Assembly: GCF_018619335.1 (NCBI RefSeq)
Contig: NZ_JAHHDX010000159.1
Span: 28,779-92,778 of the forward strand
Origin: Alteromonas sp. ALT199
Lineage (GTDB): Bacteria > Pseudomonadota > Gammaproteobacteria > Enterobacterales > Alteromonadaceae
Direction: 5' to 3'
Length of the DNA stretch: 64,000 nt
Of the stretch, positions 46,460 through 54,368 are shown in pieces (the stretch's first letter is position 1; every line of letters begins with the position of its first letter). Under the pieces are notes generated by a model. The model did no database searches, had not been told where the DNA came from, and saw only the letters and a program-made list of their open reading frames with translations. The position numbers and the translations under genes were made by a program.

Positions 46460-47721
46460 AGGGCTTCACCAAAGCGAGCGCAAACATCTAAGGCGCTAGT
46501 AACGCCGTCTTCGTGAAAACCGTTGTACCAATAAGCACCACAAAAATGTAAGTTATCTACGCCGCAAATCTCTCTTCTTCGTGACTGCGCTTCAACCATG
46601 TTGGCACTGTATTGTGGGTGAGCGTATTGGTAGCTTCGCAAAATACTATGTTCGTCGATTTCAAGCGTATTATTCAGCGTTACACAATAAGTACGTTCCG
46701 CCTCTAATCGCTGCAGAATATTCATATTGTAAGTGACAGAAGCGGGGCGGGCTTCCTCGCTTGCATCCTCTTTTAAGCTGTAGTTCCAGCTTGCCCACGC
46801 CAACTTCCTTTTAGGTAATTGGCCTGTGTCTTTGTGCATCACTACATCATTTTCCGCATAAGGAATATTGCCAAGAATTTCTTGATGAAGCACGGTTGGA
46901 GAATGAAGCATTTTTAACGCTTGGTCGCTGTGGCAGGCAAATACCACATGGTCATATATCACTACGTCGCCTGATGAGTCGGTAACTTTCCACTTATCAT
47001 CGCTTTTGGCCACTGAAACAACGGCGGTAGATAGTTTGATTTTTGATTGAAATGGCGCGATCAAAGGCGGGATGTATTGGCTAGAGCCACCTTTAATTGT
47101 GTACCATTGTGGTCGGTCAGTAATATTGAGCAAGCCGTGATTATTGAAAAACTGCAAGAAGAAGGTTAATGGGAATTTTCTTGTCTGCTCTAGACTACTA
47201 GACCAAATAGCTGCGCACATAGGCAATATATAATAGCGTGCGAAATCATCGCTTAGCTTTAACTCTTTAATAATATCTTCGAGCGTCAACGTAGACGTGT
47301 CCCGTTTCTCGGCTACCATCGCTTTACACGCTTTGTTAAACGTTAATATATCTTTTACTATCCGCCAAAACTTGGGCCTTAAAATATTACTTCGCTGTGC
47401 AAATAAACTATTTAAGTTATTACCGTTGTACTCTAGGTTCGCTTTTTTACTCATCACAGAGAAGCTCATTTCTGTTGGTTGGTATTCAACGTTAAGCTGA
47501 GTAATAAGCTTGATAAAGTTAGGGTAAGTCCAGTCATTGAAAACGATAAAGCCTGTATCAATATGATGTGTCTGGCCGTTATCATCTATTTTCTTTGTCG
47601 CAGTGTGACCACCAATGTAGTCATTCGCTTCGTAAACTGTGATGTCATGCTGTCGGTTTAGAAGGTGTGCACAGGTTAACCCTGAAATACCTGTGCCTAT
47701 TATGGCTATCTTATTATTCAT
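46456..47721 (-). CDS. FAD-dependent oxidoreductase, amine oxidase fold
   Basis: A 421-residue flavoprotein with an N-terminal Rossmann motif I-A-I-I-G-T-G-I-S-G-L-T-C-A (residues 5-18) followed by the amine-oxidase-type V-Y-E-A-N-D-Y-I-G-G-H (residues 34-44). Y-N-G-F-H-E-D-G near the C-terminus fits the FAD-contacting tail of this family. The substrate is unknown; proteins of this kind next to Cfa/DUF1365 genes are suspected to desaturate or oxidise fatty acyl chains. It overlaps the DUF1365 gene by 4 bases. Confidence 0.86.
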   Translation of the reverse strand: MNNKIAIIGTGISGLTCAHLLNRQHDITVYEANDYIGGHTATKKIDDNGQTHHIDTGFIVFNDWTYPNFIKLITQLNVEYQPTEMSFSVMSKKANLEYNGNNLNSLFAQRSNILRPKFWRIVKDILTFNKACKAMVAEKRDTSTLTLEDIIKELKLSDDFARYYILPMCAAIWSSSLEQTRKFPLTFFLQFFNNHGLLNITDRPQWYTIKGGSSQYIPPLIAPFQSKIKLSTAVVSVAKSDDKWKVTDSSGDVVIYDHVVFACHSDQALKMLHSPTVLHQEILGNIPYAENDVVMHKDTGQLPKRKLAWASWNYSLKEDASEEARPASVTYNMNILQRLEAERTYCVTLNNTLEIDEHSILRSYQYAHPQYSANMVEAQSRRREICGVDNLHFCGAYWYNGFHEDGVTSALDVCARFGEAL

Positions 47722-47732
47722 TCTTAGTTCTC

Positions 47733-48452
47733 TTATTGTTTTTCTCGCATGGCCAGGGATAAACGCTTTTGAAGCAGTGCTGGTAAAATGTGCATAAAGC
47801 GCAGAATAAACCCAAAGAAGCGAGGGAAGAAAACGGTTTGCTTACTACTTTCTATTCCTTTAAGCATGGCTTCAGCGGCTTCTTCAGCGCTAATCTTCAT
47901 CGGCATTTCAAAGTCATTTTTGTCGGTCAATGGAGTTTCTACGAAGCCAGGTGATACAGCTTGTACCTTCACTCCTTTATGGTGAAGATCGACTTCTAAT
48001 GACTTTGTGAAATAGTGCAGGGCGGCTTTGCTAGAACCATAAGCTTGAGTGCGAGTGAAAGGTAATAGACGGGCCATACTGTCGACTATTACTAGCTTAT
48101 CCCCGTCTTTTAACCGTGGAAGAAGCGCGTCAACACAATGAACCACGCCGAAGAAATTAGGTTCGAAAACGCGGCGGAACATCTCTGGCTCGAAATCCTC
48201 AAGGTCTACGTATTCACAGGTTCCAGCATTAAGTACAGCAATATCGAACTTAACATTGGCTAGTGCCTGGCGTGTATCTTCGAGATCTGAGACGTCAAAT
48301 TGACGACCGCTAATGTTACTATATTTGCTCAGTTCATTCAGAGCTTCTCTGTTTCTTCCACACGCAATGACGTGATATCCATTATCGGCAGCCTTGATTG
48401 CTAATGCCTTACCTATTCCTGACGTTGCGCCAGTAATCAGAATAGTCTTCAT
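47733..48452 (-). CDS. Short-chain dehydrogenase/reductase
   Basis: A 239-residue SDR. The nucleotide-binding motif T-G-A-T-S-G-I-G-K (residues 7-15), N-A-G and the catalytic Tyr-Lys (Y-G-S-S-K-A-A) are present, with the Ser in D-S-M-A-R. A hydrophobic C-terminus suggests membrane association. It overlaps the NTF2-like gene by 4 bases and lies 11 bases before the FAD gene. The substrate may be a lipid or aldehyde; not determined. Confidence 0.88.
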   Translation of the reverse strand: MKTILITGATSGIGKALAIKAADNGYHVIACGRNREALNELSKYSNISGRQFDVSDLEDTRQALANVKFDIAVLNAGTCEYVDLEDFEPEMFRRVFEPNFFGVVHCVDALLPRLKDGDKLVIVDSMARLLPFTRTQAYGSSKAALHYFTKSLEVDLHHKGVKVQAVSPGFVETPLTDKNDFEMPMKISAEEAAEAMLKGIESSKQTVFFPRFFGFILRFMHILPALLQKRLSLAMREKQ

Positions 48453-48892
48453 TTCGCTAGCTTCCCTTTAATCTTTTTGATTATAAAACCTAGAATAGGT
48501 ACGTGCTCGTAAACCATTTCGCCCAAATCGTAGTAATCTTTATGGTAAATGATGCGGTCGTTATTAACGCCAAGTTGGGTTGTACCATCTAGAGTAATTA
48601 CTTTAGCGTTGTTTTTAAGAACCAGGGTCATCGTCCAATTTACAACGTGCGATACATCAGACTGGCTTTGTGATGAATTGTATGAACAGGTGAAGATGTT
48701 AGCGATATCGAATTGACAGCTTTGAGCTTGGGTTAATAGATTAGCAAAATAGTCTTTAACTTCATTTATTCCGCGATGCGTGGTGATAGGGTCTATAAAT
48801 AAAATGTCATTAGCGTAGATGGATTCTAACTCTGCTGGAGAAATCTGACATATATCTGTGTAAATTTTACAAAAGCGCTCAATGACATCCAT
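48449..48892 (-). CDS. NTF2/SnoaL-like protein
   Basis: A 147-residue alpha+beta cone-fold protein: V-I-E-R-F-C-K-I-Y-T-D-I at the start and F-I-D-P-I-T-T-H-R-G-I in the first strand, then W-T-M-T-L and D-G-T-T-Q-L-G-V. I assign it to the NTF2/SnoaL superfamily with moderate confidence. It is the first gene of the five-gene minus-strand operon and overlaps the SDR gene by 4 bases. Its function is unknown. Confidence 0.72.
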   Translation of the reverse strand: MDVIERFCKIYTDICQISPAELESIYANDILFIDPITTHRGINEVKDYFANLLTQAQSCQFDIANIFTCSYNSSQSQSDVSHVVNWTMTLVLKNNAKVITLDGTTQLGVNNDRIIYHKDYYDLGEMVYEHVPILGFIIKKIKGKLAK

Positions 48893-49094
48893 ACAGCTTC
48901 CTTCACGTTGAAAGATTAAGAGTCGACGTACAAGTTAATTGAAATGTATCATTACGTCTTCATACAACTTTCAAAAATTGAGTTGCAAGTCTCTGATCTA
49001 AAATCTGTTAATGTTTTTATCTAAATCATAATTTACATTAAACGGTGTTCTTAAGATCATGTTTAACAATTTATCCGTGAAAAATTTTCCCATT

Positions 49095-49123
49095 AGATCC
49101 TATTTGTACTCAGTTGCGTAACT
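49095..49123 (+). promoter_or_regulatory. Putative ECF-type promoter of the LON-domain gene
   Basis: AGATCC (49095-49100), an 18-base spacer and TAACT (49119-49123) resemble the ChrR-partner sigma promoter known from Rhodobacter (TGATCC-N18-TAAGA-like). It ends 27 bases before the LON-gene ATG. Weaker candidates lie at 48946-48951 (minus strand, TGATAC) and 49759-49764 (TAATCC). Confidence 0.4.
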
Positions 49124-49150
49124 ATTTTCGTGTTTTCGGAAGTGTTGAGT

Positions 49151-49726
49151 ATGAGTGTAGAACGTTTTCCCTTATTTCCTTTATCTGCGCACCTATTGCC
49201 TGAGGGCAGGATGGCGTTGCGTATTTTTGAGCCTAGGTATGTGCGCATGGTTAAGCAGGCATGTGCCGAAAATAAAGGCTTTGTGATGTGTATGCTAAAT
49301 GCGAATGGCGACAAAGATTCAAATGAACATATCCATAAAATAGGGACATACGCACAGGTTGTCGACTTTGACATGCTCGACGATGGGTTGCTTGGCATAA
49401 AGGTTGCTGGTTCTAGTTTAGTTGAGGTAAGTAGCATTGAAGTTGAAAACGATGGTCTTCGCACTGGAAGCTGTAAGGTTTTAGAGCCTTGGAAATGCGA
49501 TTTGGCCCCTCAACAAATAGCGCCTATGGACGAGCGGCTTAAAGAAATATTTGGAAATTACGAAGAATTGGCATCGCTATACGAATCACCAAAATTTGAC
49601 TGCCCCAACTGGGTATTAAATCGGTGGTTAGAATTACTGCCAGTCGATGGCTCGCAAAAGCAGCACTTTTTAGCGCAAAGAGAATGTACTAGCTTGGTAA
49701 ATTACCTCTCTGCACTAATCGTTTAA
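49151..49726 (+). CDS. LON substrate-binding-domain protein
   Basis: A 191-residue protein that is essentially the N-terminal LON substrate-binding domain on its own: F-P-L-F-P-L-S-A-H-L-L-P-E-G-R-M-A-L and I-F-E-P-R-Y-V-R-M. It has no ATPase or protease domain. The ATG at 49151 was chosen over a GTG at 49130 because the family starts at M-S-V-E-R-F-P-L. It is located between the lipid operon and the ECF/ChrR pair, with a possible ECF promoter; function unknown. Confidence 0.82.
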   Translation: MSVERFPLFPLSAHLLPEGRMALRIFEPRYVRMVKQACAENKGFVMCMLNANGDKDSNEHIHKIGTYAQVVDFDMLDDGLLGIKVAGSSLVEVSSIEVENDGLRTGSCKVLEPWKCDLAPQQIAPMDERLKEIFGNYEELASLYESPKFDCPNWVLNRWLELLPVDGSQKQHFLAQRECTSLVNYLSALIV

Positions 49727-49844
49727 TATTGAGAGTTAAAATTGACATTACAAATTCGTAATCCGACATTTGCGATTTTCGCAAACGCTTTAAGTCATAA
49801 CGTCGTAGAATAATACAACCAAAACGGAAAAGCGGACGAATCTT

Positions 49845-50456
49845 ATGTTAGTTGGAATTCCTCTGGAACAAAGTAACAGCACAATCAAACCTAAAGAATG
49901 TGCAACTGAAATGTCTGATTACCTTGTCGCGGTTGCTGAGGTCAGATGCAAACGCTCATTTGCTCGAGTATTTAATTACTTCGCGCCTCGCTTACGCTCT
50001 TACGCTTTAAAACAAATGGGTAACGAAGCGTTAGCAATGGAGCTGGTGCAAGACACAATGTCGAATGTTTGGCAAAAAGCGCACTTGTTCAATTCTGAGA
50101 AAGGTTCGCCTTCGACATGGATTTTTACTATTGCACGGAATATACGTTTCGATATGCTACGTAAACTGCAAAACCGAAAAGAAGATGTATGCTCAGACGA
50201 TTTATGGCCAGTTCTTTGCGAACAAACAGCAGATGCAAACGAAACACCGCTCGACGAGCAGATTACGTTAGAGCAGATCGGATATATGTTTGAATCATTG
50301 CCTATAAAGCAAAAAGCGGTAGTTGAGGCCATTTATATTGATGGTAAATCACAGCAAGAAGTAGCCGATGAGCTTTCTATTCCATTAGGTACAGTGAAGT
50401 CGCGGACCCGCTTGGCGCTCCAACGATTAAAGGTCATGTTAAACGATAATGATTAA
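49845..50456 (+). CDS. ECF sigma factor partnered with ChrR
   Basis: A 203-residue ECF sigma factor. Region 2 is visible as R-C-K-R-S-F-A-R-V-F-N-Y-F-A-P-R-L and V-Q-D-T-M-S-N-V-W-Q-K-A, then W-I-F-T-I-A-R-N; region 4 as L-P-I-K-Q-K-A-V-V-E-A-I-Y and V-A-D-E-L-S-I-P-L-G-T-V-K-S-R. The downstream ChrR-type gene overlaps by 8 bases. Such pairs (ECF11 in the usual classification) respond to singlet oxygen or organic peroxide in Rhodobacter and Caulobacter. The neighbouring operon is its likely target. Confidence 0.92.
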   Translation: MLVGIPLEQSNSTIKPKECATEMSDYLVAVAEVRCKRSFARVFNYFAPRLRSYALKQMGNEALAMELVQDTMSNVWQKAHLFNSEKGSPSTWIFTIARNIRFDMLRKLQNRKEDVCSDDLWPVLCEQTADANETPLDEQITLEQIGYMFESLPIKQKAVVEAIYIDGKSQQEVADELSIPLGTVKSRTRLALQRLKVMLNDND

Positions 50457-51192
50457 GTTTCATCCAAGTGCCCAACAACTCGAAGATTTCGTTGAGGGCA
50501 CGCTGACTCCAGCTATTTCTTTGATGGTATCCGCGCACTGTGATATGTGTGAGAGGTGTCAGCGACTTGTGGAGATTGAAACTGAGCGTTTGGCTGCACA
50601 AATGGTTCCGACAGCCAATGAAAGCCTCGTCGATAAGGCTGATGCCACACTTCAATTTGGCGATATGCTGTCTCAAATAACCCAACTTCCCTCATCACAA
50701 GTGGACGAACTTAAAAAAGACCATCCTCCTGAATATCGAGAAACGATAAATAAGTCGAATCTTCGTAGCGAACACAAGGGTTTAAGTACGATTGAATTAG
50801 ATGGTCGGGAATTCACATTACCTCGTACGCTGCATCGCTATATAGATAAAACAGGGAACTGGTCTAGTTTGGTCGGAAAACTTTGGCAGGCGCCTGTAGA
50901 TTTAGGTAATCAAGGTGTGGCCAACTTTATTTTTATGGGAAGTGGTGGAAGCGTACCTGAGCACACGCACCGCGGAACAGAATACACATTAGTTATCGAT
51001 GGGGAGTTCAGTGACGGACTTAGCCACTACGATACTGGCGACTTTATTTTTATGGATGGCGAAAAAACACATACTCCTAAGGCTGAAGGAAAAGAAGGAT
51101 GCTTGGTTTTCAGCATTGTCGATCAACCATTACACTTCACTTCTGGTCTAGCTAGACTACTGAACCCCTTTAGTCATTTGTTTTTCCGCTAG
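50449..51192 (+). CDS. ChrR-family anti-sigma factor
   Basis: A 247-residue zinc anti-sigma factor. The N-terminal domain has the ZAS motif H-C-D-M-C-E-R-C (His30-x3-Cys34-x2-Cys37) that holds the sigma factor; the C-terminal cupin domain (residues about 130-230) has H-T-H-R-G-T-E-Y and H-T-P-K metal-binding residues and senses the oxidant. It starts in the last codons of the sigma gene. Release of the sigma factor on singlet oxygen is family knowledge, not shown here. Confidence 0.92.
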   Translation: MIKFHPSAQQLEDFVEGTLTPAISLMVSAHCDMCERCQRLVEIETERLAAQMVPTANESLVDKADATLQFGDMLSQITQLPSSQVDELKKDHPPEYRETINKSNLRSEHKGLSTIELDGREFTLPRTLHRYIDKTGNWSSLVGKLWQAPVDLGNQGVANFIFMGSGGSVPEHTHRGTEYTLVIDGEFSDGLSHYDTGDFIFMDGEKTHTPKAEGKEGCLVFSIVDQPLHFTSGLARLLNPFSHLFFR

Positions 51193-51253
51193 CTTTCCCT
51201 TTGTATCGGTTACGCAAAGACCGTTTTAAAAAATGTTCGCCCATAATCACAAA

Positions 51254-51275
51254 AAAACGCACCTAAGTGCGTTTT
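51254..51275. terminator. Terminator between chrR and bamD
   Basis: AAAACGCAC, loop CTAA and GTGCGTTTT pair perfectly with flanking A and T runs. It can act in both directions between these convergent genes. Confidence 0.9.
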
Positions 51276-51325
51276 TCTTTTTAGCTACACATGGCCTGTG
51301 ATTACCCCAATAATAATTGCGGCAA

Positions 51326-52090
51326 TTAGCTAATGAACTCACTGTCTGGATAGTTAAGCTTAAGCGTTTTCATTGCATTGTCACGTAGCTCTGCTAAGCC
51401 AAGTTGTTCGTAACTTGAAACCATGATTTCCAGTGCTTGTTGTACTTGAGTACTATTTGGGAAATGTTCAATCACGTAGCGACCGCGATTTGCCGCAGCT
51501 ACATAAGCTTCACGTCTCATATAAAAGCGCGCGATAGCAATTTCATAACGCGCCAGGCGGTCTTTAATATGAACCATACGCTGCTTCGCGTCAGCTGCGT
51601 ATTTACTGTCAGGGTACTGTTGAATTAGCCTGCGAAAATCTTCAAATGCCGCTCGGGATTTTGATGGGTCTCTGTCCGTACGGTCAATATTCATTAATTC
51701 TTGAAACAAATTGCTATCAGATTCCATGTTAGTCAATCCACGCATGTAATAAGCGTAGTCAACATCTGAATGGTTAGGGTTCAGACGGATAAATCTGTCG
51801 ATGGTGGCTAGGGTTTCTTCGTTCTTACCTGACTTGTAGTAGCTATAGATAAGGTCTAGCTGTACCTGATGCGATAAAGGACCAAACGGGTAGCGTGAAT
51901 CTAACGCACCCAATGTTTGTGCTGCAGCACTGAAGTTCCCCACTTCCATGCTCTGCTTTGCCCTGTCATACAGTTGTTGTGCGCCCATGTTAGCTAAAAC
52001 GGCTTTTTCTTCTTTGTCAGAAGAGCTACATCCTGCGACAGATACCATAGCTCCCAATAAAACGGGAGCCAGTAGACGAAATGATTTCAT
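51326..52090 (-). CDS. bamD: Outer-membrane assembly lipoprotein BamD
   Basis: BamD is a lipoprotein of the BAM complex that folds outer-membrane proteins. The 254-residue protein has a lipoprotein signal (lipobox V-A-G-C with Cys21) and TPR-like repeats (for example A-A-Q-T-L-G-A-L-D-S-R-Y-P-F-G-P). Its R-F-Y-M-R-R-E-A-Y-V-A-A-A-N-R segment is a BamD hallmark. It is divergent from rluD, the same order as E. coli bamD/rluD-pgeF-clpB. BAM faults are among the signals that sigma-E (this window) answers. Confidence 0.95.
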   Translation of the reverse strand: MKSFRLLAPVLLGAMVSVAGCSSSDKEEKAVLANMGAQQLYDRAKQSMEVGNFSAAAQTLGALDSRYPFGPLSHQVQLDLIYSYYKSGKNEETLATIDRFIRLNPNHSDVDYAYYMRGLTNMESDSNLFQELMNIDRTDRDPSKSRAAFEDFRRLIQQYPDSKYAADAKQRMVHIKDRLARYEIAIARFYMRREAYVAAANRGRYVIEHFPNSTQVQQALEIMVSSYEQLGLAELRDNAMKTLKLNYPDSEFIS

Positions 52091-52276
52091 AATAATTCTA
52101 TTTTCCTGCTAAACAGTTTAATACTTCGCTGTCTAAGCTCATGTGTTAAACAACAACACTTTATATTGCATTCTAACTTACTAACGATGAGAAAAACCAT
52201 ACAAAAACGTAAACAAGGCAGTGTACAGCGTGAATACTTGTTATAATACCCTTTTTTAGACGTAATCAATGGTGTT

Positions 52277-53260
52277 ATGACACAGTCGCCGAACACAATA
52301 CAATTAGAAGCTTCAACGGAAGCTGCGCATTTTGGTTTACGGTTAGATCAGGTTTTAGCTGATTTGTTCCCGGAATATTCTCGTTCTAAGTTAAAAACTT
52401 GGATTCAAGACGGTAATGTTGCTGTAAACGGTGAGGTAATCACCGTTCCACGACACAAAATGCAAATGGAAGAACTCATTACTGTACAAGCCGAAATGGA
52501 TGTGCAGGTAACAAGTGTGGCGCAAGACATTGCGCTAGATATTGTCTACGAAGATGAGCACATCTTGGTCATAAATAAACCTGCTGATTTGGTTGTGCAC
52601 CCAGGTGCGGGAAACCCAAGCGGTACCGTGCTAAATGCTTTGTTGAATCACTACCCAGAGATTGACAAGGTACCACGTGCGGGCATTGTTCACCGTCTTG
52701 ATAAGGACACCACGGGTTTAATGGTCGTGGCAAAAACAATACCTGCGCAAACGCACCTTGTTGATCAACTACAGCGCCGCGAAATGAGCCGCGAATATGA
52801 AGCCATTGCTCTAGGTACAATGGTTGCTGGCGGAATTGTAGATGAACCTATTGGAAGGCATGCTACAAAGCGCACACATATGGCAGTTCGTGAAATGGGT
52901 AAACCCGCAGTGACCCATTATCGAGTTATCGAAAAATTTCGTGCATATACTCACTTGCGCTTGAAACTTGAAACCGGTCGTACGCACCAAATCCGCGTGC
53001 ACATGGCTCATTTAAAGCATCCGTTATTGGGCGATCAGGTTTATGGTGGGCGTCCGCGTTTACCTAAAGGTGCGTCAGAGGAATTTATCGCTGCGCTTCG
53101 CGGGTTCCAACGCCAGGCATTACACGCGGCTCAGCTATCGCTATTTCACCCTGAGACCGAAGAGTGGATGACCTGGAAAGCGCCTCTACCTCAGGACATG
53201 CAAGACATGCTCAGAGCGGTAAGGAAAGACACTACAGACAATCCGCAAGATATGCTTTAA
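52277..53260 (+). CDS. rluD: Ribosomal large-subunit pseudouridine synthase D
   Basis: RluD makes pseudouridines 1911, 1915 and 1917 of 23S rRNA. The 327-residue protein has an N-terminal S4 domain (residues 20-75), then the catalytic motif G-I-V-H-R-L-D-K-D-T-T-G with the Asp nucleophile, and R-T-H-Q-I-R-V-H. A TATAAT-like -10 lies at about 52241-52246. pgeF follows 16 bases after its stop. Confidence 0.96.
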   Translation: MTQSPNTIQLEASTEAAHFGLRLDQVLADLFPEYSRSKLKTWIQDGNVAVNGEVITVPRHKMQMEELITVQAEMDVQVTSVAQDIALDIVYEDEHILVINKPADLVVHPGAGNPSGTVLNALLNHYPEIDKVPRAGIVHRLDKDTTGLMVVAKTIPAQTHLVDQLQRREMSREYEAIALGTMVAGGIVDEPIGRHATKRTHMAVREMGKPAVTHYRVIEKFRAYTHLRLKLETGRTHQIRVHMAHLKHPLLGDQVYGGRPRLPKGASEEFIAALRGFQRQALHAAQLSLFHPETEEWMTWKAPLPQDMQDMLRAVRKDTTDNPQDML

Positions 53261-53276
53261 GCAGAAAGTTGAGCTT

Positions 53277-54032
53277 ATGACATTGATAGCTGCAAACTCA
53301 TCTATTTCATCAACGCTGGATTTGATTACGCCAGTGTGGTCTTGTCCGTCTAACATTGTCGCTTATACAACGACAAGAATAGGGGGAACAAGCGTAGGTG
53401 ATTTTGCAGGTTTAAACGTTGGTGCCCATGTTGGTGACGACTTGATGCTAGTAAAAGCCAATAGAAGCCTGATCCCACACAGTCAAAAAATTACGTGGTT
53501 AGAGCAAGTTCATAGCAACCGCGTAGTGTCACTGCCAAGTGCAGATACAAGCGCTGATGCGGCTTATTCATCTTCTAAATCACACTTTTGTGCGGTGATG
53601 ACCGCAGACTGTGTACCTATTTTATTGTGTGACGAAAGCGGCCAAGAAGTTGCCGCAGTGCATGCGGGATGGAAAGGCCTTGAAAGCAACATTATCAAAA
53701 ACGCTGTTGCATGTTTTAACAGTGATGCGAATAAGCTTATTGCATGGATAGGGCCCGCAATTAGCGGTCCCTGTTATGAAGTCGACGCTCAATTGGCGAG
53801 TAAATTTCGTCACATAAAGGGCGCCATCGTTAATAGCAGTGTTGAAGGTAAGTACCTGTTAGATTTGCCGTTAGTAGCACAATTACAATTACAGCAAGTC
53901 GGTGTTGAAAATATTACTTTAAGTAATTTGTGTACTTACACCGGCGATAAGCTTTTTTACTCGCATCGACGAGCAACCCATCAGAATAAACGCACGACAG
54001 GGCGTATAGTAAGCGTTATCGGCATTCTGTGA
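53277..54032 (+). CDS. pgeF: Peptidoglycan editing factor PgeF (YfiH, DUF152)
   Basis: A 251-residue multicopper-oxidase-like protein of the YfiH family, reported to act on peptidoglycan precursors or purine nucleosides. Metal-binding residues are visible in M-T-A-D-C-V-P-I-L-L-C and A-V-H-A-G-W-K-G-L, and in I-G-P-A-I-S-G-P-C-Y-E-V. The start (ATG 53277) lies in an operon with rluD. clpB follows after a 336-base gap. Confidence 0.9.
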   Translation: MTLIAANSSISSTLDLITPVWSCPSNIVAYTTTRIGGTSVGDFAGLNVGAHVGDDLMLVKANRSLIPHSQKITWLEQVHSNRVVSLPSADTSADAAYSSSKSHFCAVMTADCVPILLCDESGQEVAAVHAGWKGLESNIIKNAVACFNSDANKLIAWIGPAISGPCYEVDAQLASKFRHIKGAIVNSSVEGKYLLDLPLVAQLQLQQVGVENITLSNLCTYTGDKLFYSHRRATHQNKRTTGRIVSVIGIL

Positions 54033-54129
54033 ACTTTTCCGCCAATGTGGTATGCCACCCTAATTGTTTGCGCTAAATCAAACTCTCGTCACTATTTCTT
54101 ATCTTTTTGGCTAACTTTTCAATCTCATA

Positions 54130-54158
54130 CTTGAATCGCAATTGAGAAGCCTACATAA
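54130..54158 (+). promoter_or_regulatory. Sigma-32-type heat-shock promoter upstream of clpB
   Basis: CTTGAA (54130-54135), a 14-base spacer and CCTACATAA (54150-54158) resemble the heat-shock consensus CTTGAA-N14-CCCCATnT. It lies about 210 bases before the clpB ATG, with a repeat element in between. Confidence 0.6.
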
Positions 54159-54172
54159 CTAGAACATAAAGA

Positions 54173-54342
54173 ATTCCATTGCGCATAGGTCATTACCCAC
54201 TCAGCGAGAGTTAAAATGTTCGTAATCGCGGCGTGTTACCGCAGGTATAGTGGTTCTACATCAAGGTGATACAACAAAGAGTACGAACATTTTAAACTCG
54301 CCAGCGCCTTCTGAGTGGGCAGTTATCTAAGCGGATTGGTAT
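54173..54342. repeat. Composite inverted-repeat element, MITE-like, upstream of clpB
   Basis: The 32-base ends (54173-54204 and, inverted, 54311-54342) match at about 24 of 32 positions. Further in, AGTTAAAATGTTCGTA-like arms (54208-54224 and 54282-54297) pair strongly, giving a long imperfect palindrome of 170 bp. Bases 54301-54342 match the unit at 28226-28267 at 37 of 42 positions, so it belongs to an interspersed family. No ORF lies inside it. Confidence 0.65.
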
Positions 54343-54368
54343 AGTTGTTCATTTATTAGGTTGAGATT

